Positions 50,061-64,000 of a DNA stretch of 64,000 bases are shown one piece after another. Made by a program: the position numbers and the translations under genes. Within the stretch, counting starts at the first letter, position 1. The number at the start of each line of letters is the position of its first letter. This DNA comes from Mugil cephalus (Eukaryota > Chordata > Actinopteri > Mugiliformes > Mugilidae), in NCBI RefSeq assembly GCF_022458985.1, contig NC_061777.1:10766668-10830667 (forward strand). Direction: 5' to 3'. The notes below the pieces were generated by a model, which did no database searches, was not told the origin of the DNA, and saw nothing but the letters and a program-made list of their open reading frames with translations.

Positions 50061-50425
50061 GTAGGTATTTTAGTTGGAAAAGAAAAGTGCTACTTTGACA
50101 ACTCATAAAAGAAGGCAGAGACACAAACAAAAGGACACATCCAGTGCGAGGTAAGAGTGCATTTCTCTTGTGGTGCATGTTTTTAGCACTGACATGGCAT
50201 CTGTATCAAAGAGCATTAGAGGCTCATGTGCAGTTGTCACTTGTCACAATTGAACTTTGTAAAGGCAAATAAAGCTACTTTTTTCTTACCTTGTAACACA
50301 AGTCCTTACAGTTGCTCCCATGCAGGGAGTGTTTAGTGGTCAGATGTCCTCATACAAAGTGGTGATTTAGTTCTAAATTTAACCGTTTTCCCATACTCAC
50401 TGTGTCCTGTTACATTTAGGTAACC

Positions 50426-52737
50426 ATGCAAGTAGGAGGAGACCAATGGGGACATTTCATCCTGTTTATATTGGCTTTGCCAGTAATATTGGTGGTCCAC
50501 AGAGTCCAGGCCTGTCGGACTGGCTCAGGTTCAGAGTGTGAGAAAGCTTCTTTTGTCCCTGGCCACAACCTGGCAGGGGAGGGTTTTGATGTGGTGCGGA
50601 TGCGTCGAACAGGAGCATACGTCATCAACGTTAAAGCTCATCTGGCCGACAACCACACGTGTACACTGTGTCCCAACCGCTTCCAACAAGGACAGGTGAA
50701 AACTATTTGACCTGCTGCATGATGTTGATGTTTTTTTCATAGTATCTTCCTGTCGTCTTAAGTCCATTCTCTGGTTCCTTTCAAACCATCTGTTTTTAGT
50801 TCCTCCCTGTATTATTCCTCACTTCCCTCAACTATTTTCTTCCTTCACCTGCATCCCAACGAACTTCCTGCCTTTCCTCTCCGACTCAGGTTCAGAGGCT
50901 TCCTGCAGCGGTGCTCGACTGGCGTCCCTTCAGCCGCTGCAGCAAGCAGATATCCAGTGCCCTCCACCACTCTGTGGACTCTCTGCTGCGCAGCTCCAGC
51001 TCGATGGTTAACAACAACTGGAATTTGGGTTTGAGCCTCAATGATATTGGCAAGGCAGTGCTGGGAGGAAGTCGCTCCGATTTGGCGAAGTTTGCTCGTT
51101 CGCAGCACAGCGTGGACAAAGCCACTTTTGCCATTCATGAAATCAGCTGCACCTACTACAGGTAAAGGAGTGCGGGGTTGGTAAAATTTCATGCAGTTTG
51201 TTGACTATGAAACCAGTAATGGAATTATGCTGTTGTAAGGTTAAATACAAAATCAAAGGTATGCTCTCGCCATGAGATAAATGGCCTGCCACGTAGTGCT
51301 GCAACATGAAAACAGAAGAAAGAAAGTGGTAGCATAACTCAGTTATCTTACCAGGCTTTCTTGATAATGCACATACAATGTATGCATTTAAGGGAGAAAT
51401 AACTACATGTGTCACAGTGTCATATTGGAAACAGGCCAACAATAGAAAAATCAACTTTTAAAAACTAACATTACAAAAACGGGCTGCAAGACATTTTAGC
51501 ACCAAAAAGTTCAATGGATTAAAATGAGAGCTCACAGTGACAGCAGCTGTCTTTGTTATAAAAAAAGTCAAATTAAATTGTCGTGTTATGGTTGAACTCT
51601 GCATGCCTTTTGTTTTTGCAGCTACAGGCTGGCGGATCATCCCCAGCTGAGTGCAGAGTTCACAAAGCATCTAAAGAGACTCCCACAGACTTTAAATACA
51701 AGCCAGGAAAGGGCCTTATACAGACGACTGATAGACACCTACGGAACACATTATATCCACCAGGTCAGAGAAACTATTATACTCTGTTTTATACCGTAGT
51801 TCATATGCTCCTATATCTACATCTTCCATCTTCTGTTCCGGTTTGATAGGTCCAGCTTGGTGGTAAGGTGAGGCGAATCACTGCCTTCAGGACCTGTCTG
51901 GCCACACTGAAGGGCTTCACAGAGACCGAGATCAAAAACTGCCTGAACGTTGAACTCCGCATGGCTCTGGGTTTCGTTCCTGGCAACGCATCGTTCTCCA
52001 ATAAGTGTGACAAACTCCTTAAGGGCAATATGAGCATGGGCTTTTACCAAGGCTTCATGACCCATAAGATTGAAGTCATTGGGGGGGAGAGGTACTTCCC
52101 TGACATCGTCTACCAGCAGGACCCACTTGAAGCGTACCAGAGCTGGATGAACAGCCTCCATGACAACCCCGACGTCGTCTCCTATGCCATCTTCCCGCTG
52201 CATAATTTGGTAGACGACCCTCAGATCAGTGCTAATCTGAGAAGCATGGTCACGGAGTACATTACAGAGAACCAGCTGAAGGAGGACCAGTTTGGATTCA
52301 AAAACTGCTCCCCGACTCCCAACCTGGACAATAACTGCTGCCCTTTGAGAGCTGGAAGAGGAACTCTCAGTCTGAAGATCCACAGAGCTGCAGGACTGAG
52401 GGCGGACACCTTCACCAAAACGGACGCCTACGTGAAGATCTTCTACAACGGCATATACGAGGAGACTGACACGGTGATGGATGACAATGACCCAGTGTGG
52501 AACGCCACTTATGGCTTTGGCTCAGTGGAACTGGGTCAAGAGTTGAGGTTTGAAGTCTGGGACAGGGATGTGTTTTATAACGACGTAGCAGGGATATGCG
52601 TGGTCATTCCTGAGAGAGGGACTCATTCTCTTAGCTGCCAGCTGCACAAAGGAGTTCTCTATTTCACCTACACCATCAAATGTGATCCCCATTTGACAGG
52701 GTTCAGGTGTGGACGATACTCGCCCAATGCTGAATAG
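50426..52737 (+). CDS. prf1: Perforin-1-like pore-forming protein, MACPF plus C2, 523 aa
   Basis: An effector released by cytotoxic lymphocytes that forms pores in target membranes. Coding exons 50426-50695, 50890-51161, 51622-51763 and 51850-52737 join in frame to 523 residues (human perforin 555). The signal peptide ends about residue 28 (before CRTGSGSEC). The MACPF signature YGTHYIHQVQLGGKV is at about 221-235 and a cysteine-rich linker (CSPTPNLDNNCCP) follows the MACPF domain. The C2 domain (about 397-510) keeps the calcium-site aspartates in TKTDAYVK, DDNDPVW and VWDRDVFYND. The C-terminus has no transmembrane helix, as expected for a secreted perforin. Fish have several perforin-1 paralogues; which one this is was not resolved. 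Confidence 0.93.
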
Positions 52738-53215
52738 TTCATTAGTTCGCGGAAAGTTAGTGTAGATGTTGAGATGGTCTTGATGTATATTGATCTCTCG
52801 GGGAGGTCTCATCCCGTTTGCAGTGCAGGCATACATAATTTACAGACCAACAACCTTATACTATACCTTATACTACTATACTACTTTAGAGGACCGTGCA
52901 CCTGGCAGTGGTACCAGAAGCACAGAATAGCAATAAATCACTCCTGCTCCATTTTGGATTTGATTATTTCCCACATTCCTGTAACCCTGTATGGCCCACA
53001 AAATGATGACCAATCACAATATTACCTGAACATCAGTGTTAACAATATTGTTATGAATTAATACCCGAATAAGAGTGAAATATCGGAAAGCAGCCTCAGA
53101 TGGCACGTTAACCACGTACTTTGGCGAACGTTTCAAACGCCAGTTGTTTCCTATGTAAATGTTGCATATTAACCAACATGTGTCAGAATCCTTGTGCATT
53201 CATCCTTCATTGTAA

Positions 53216-53221
53216 AATAAA
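53216..53221 (+). terminator. Poly(A) signal of the perforin-1-like gene
   Basis: AATAAA 479 bases after the stop codon, preceding a TG-rich stretch. It lies about 320 bases from the likely 3' end of the convergent smarcad1 gene. Confidence 0.65.
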
Positions 53222-53539
53222 GAAACTGTAATTTGGGTTGCTGTCATTTTCAGTTCAAAACACCCCTGAGTTCTTTTAAGCCTTGTGTAATGACGTACAT
53301 TGAAAATTAATTGATTTAGATCGTTTAGGCATCTTTTATACGAACGTTTAGTAACTTTAGAATAATTTATGTCATTGATTTACAAATGTGACCTGTAACA
53401 AATGTATATAACTATGGACAATCCTGTCAAACCCAGAAAAGCCTGCTGACACAAAAATATAAAAAATAAATTAAAGAAATTAAAAGATCATCAAGTAGCA
53501 CCTCTTTCTTTTTGGATCACTACAGGCACCACGCAAATG

Positions 53540-54781
53540 TTTATTCCAATATTTATTATTCAATTTAAACAGGAACCTAAAAAACATACAAAGGACTTAG
53601 TGAAGGCTTTTACAGGTCAATTAACACTTGTACACTTACAACACATTAGCCACTCATACAGTACATGAATTCAGCAGCTGCTTCCTTAAATCCTCTCTGT
53701 CTGCCACAGCTCAATGTTTAAACGAATAAAAACAACAAAGAAACTAATTAGGCACTGGATTTTAAAGACGTTTCATTTTCATTTTTTAATTAATTTTAAT
53801 TCAATTTTTTTTTTTCAAATTTATGTAGTATTTGTATGCTGAATGCACTGGTGTTCATACAGATACGCACATACAAACAACCATGCGTTTTCAGTTCATA
53901 ATAATGCCAATGTCATTCAGCCAGCCATTCGCTGAAAAACGTCCTTGAATTTGATGAAACTAAACACACAAACTTCTTGAACATCAACAGAGAACCCAGA
54001 TACATGGCTGACTTTGTGATGAAACTACTTTTAAACTTTTAAAAGAGGTTTAAACGAAAATGGTAACAGAGGAATTCGAACAGCATCAGTGTATTTGCAT
54101 TTGCCGCTCTTGAAATGTTGCTAATTGGCTGCAGCAGCTAGAAAAGTTTTATATAAATAGAGTTTTTTTTCTTCTTTTTGAGTGCCAAAAAACTCTGAGA
54201 TGTAACAGTGTCTGGAATGAAAGCTCTATTCTCCATGGTCCACACCTTTCACATAAGCATATTAGAATTTGAAATATCCATGAAAGAGTGGCATTAAGTA
54301 TTGTTTTCCTCACCAGCATACAGTACTGTTGTCAGAATGGAAATAATCTAAAATTAATTACATGTTATATTAAGTCAAATTCCACCTTTACTCCTTAAAA
54401 ACAAGTTTGACGGTGTGCTGTAAACATGCTGCTTTACCACATGATAGCCCTGAACCTCCAACGCTCTTTCAAGTTTCTACAGCTTCTTACATAACATGTG
54501 GAGTGCATAATATTGAAACGTTTTGTTAAGCCTTTATAAACTGGTCTCGTAGTCAAAGTAAGAGCCAAACTGCGTAAAAAATTGTGTTTCAGGCACAGCT
54601 ACTATTGTACACAGTAAATCAGATTTTTTTTTTTTTTTGTCCCATGGGGGTACAGGGTTTCCAGTAGTTATCCAGCATGGACACCAAAGTGTGTTCAGTC
54701 AGAGTACTCAAGTCTGCCCAGAATCGTGTGAACGTCACAGAAAATGTCTCGGTAAAGTTTCCAGTTTCGTGTGTTTTAACA
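53540..54781 (-). terminator. Probable smarcad1 3' UTR and poly(A) signals
   Basis: On the minus strand AATAAA occurs at 53552-53557 and 53540-53545, about 1.2 kb after the smarcad1 stop at 54782. No other gene is visible between, so this is taken as the 3' UTR. The extent is inferred. Confidence 0.4.
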
Positions 54782-63795
<9,014 letters not shown>

Positions 63796-64000
63796 CTGCA
63801 AAGGGAACACAACATGCACAATTAGGAGCAAAGCTGGACTCTGTCTAAGGAACGATCTCTATTGCAGCGATTATCTTTAGTCTAAGGGTGTAAATCATCA
63901 GAGGCACCATGACATGACCATGGCATTAAAGCCATTTTATATTATGATATATTATACGACGAAATTTTAAACACTGATATTCTAACTTGCCATTTATAAA

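Noticed and set aside
49773-50108. 111-codon frame upstream of the perforin-1-like gene
   Set aside because: Built on a GA microsatellite and interrupted by the probable leader intron donor; more likely 5' UTR.

Overview
This window looks like nuclear DNA of a ray-finned (teleost) fish, probably a spiny-rayed species. Genes are split by GT-AG introns, AT-rich spacers carry fish-typical transposon families, and the protein families are vertebrate (atypical MAP kinase, tetraspanin, MACPF immune proteins, SMARCAD1). There are no bacterial operons, RBSs or CRISPR arrays. I could not run searches, so names rest on recognised protein sequence and hand-placed splice sites.

Layout. 1-5.2 kb: 5' part of mapk4 (ERK4) on the minus strand, running off the left edge, with a probable non-coding first exon near 4.86-5.2 kb. 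5.2-11.3 kb: no gene seen; one small TIR transposon. 11.3-17.2 kb: a seven-exon tetraspanin (tspan36/tspan3-like), minus strand. 17.2-21.5 kb: spacer holding a degenerate hAT-like element. 21.76-22.32 kb: an intronless linker histone H1, plus strand.

27.7-48.7 kb is the most striking part: a tandem array of macrophage-expressed gene 1 (mpeg1, perforin-2), all on the plus strand. It holds three full-length two-exon genes (27699-30311, 32652-36081, 46078-48656), one orphan 3' fragment (about 37110-37416), three tandem truncated units of about 1.32 kb (ATG stubs at 41060, 42378 and 43703) and a fourth leader stub (45023). The copies are separated by paralogous flanking blocks that differ in retroelement content, so the order of events can partly be read. 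The histone H1 3' UTR is itself homologous to the mpeg1 3' UTRs, which joins H1 to the array.

49.7-53.2 kb: a perforin-1-like gene (MACPF plus C2), plus strand, so two different families of pore-forming immune proteins sit side by side. 53.5-63.8 kb: smarcad1 (SNF2-type remodeller), minus strand, 20 coding exons visible, continuing beyond the right edge.

Functionally the centre is an innate-immunity cluster: perforin-2 acts in phagosomes and perforin-1 in cytotoxic granules. The clearest candidate for new biology is the mpeg1 expansion, with amino-acid changes concentrated in the predicted membrane-contacting P2 hairpin, plus the H1/mpeg1 3'-end relationship.
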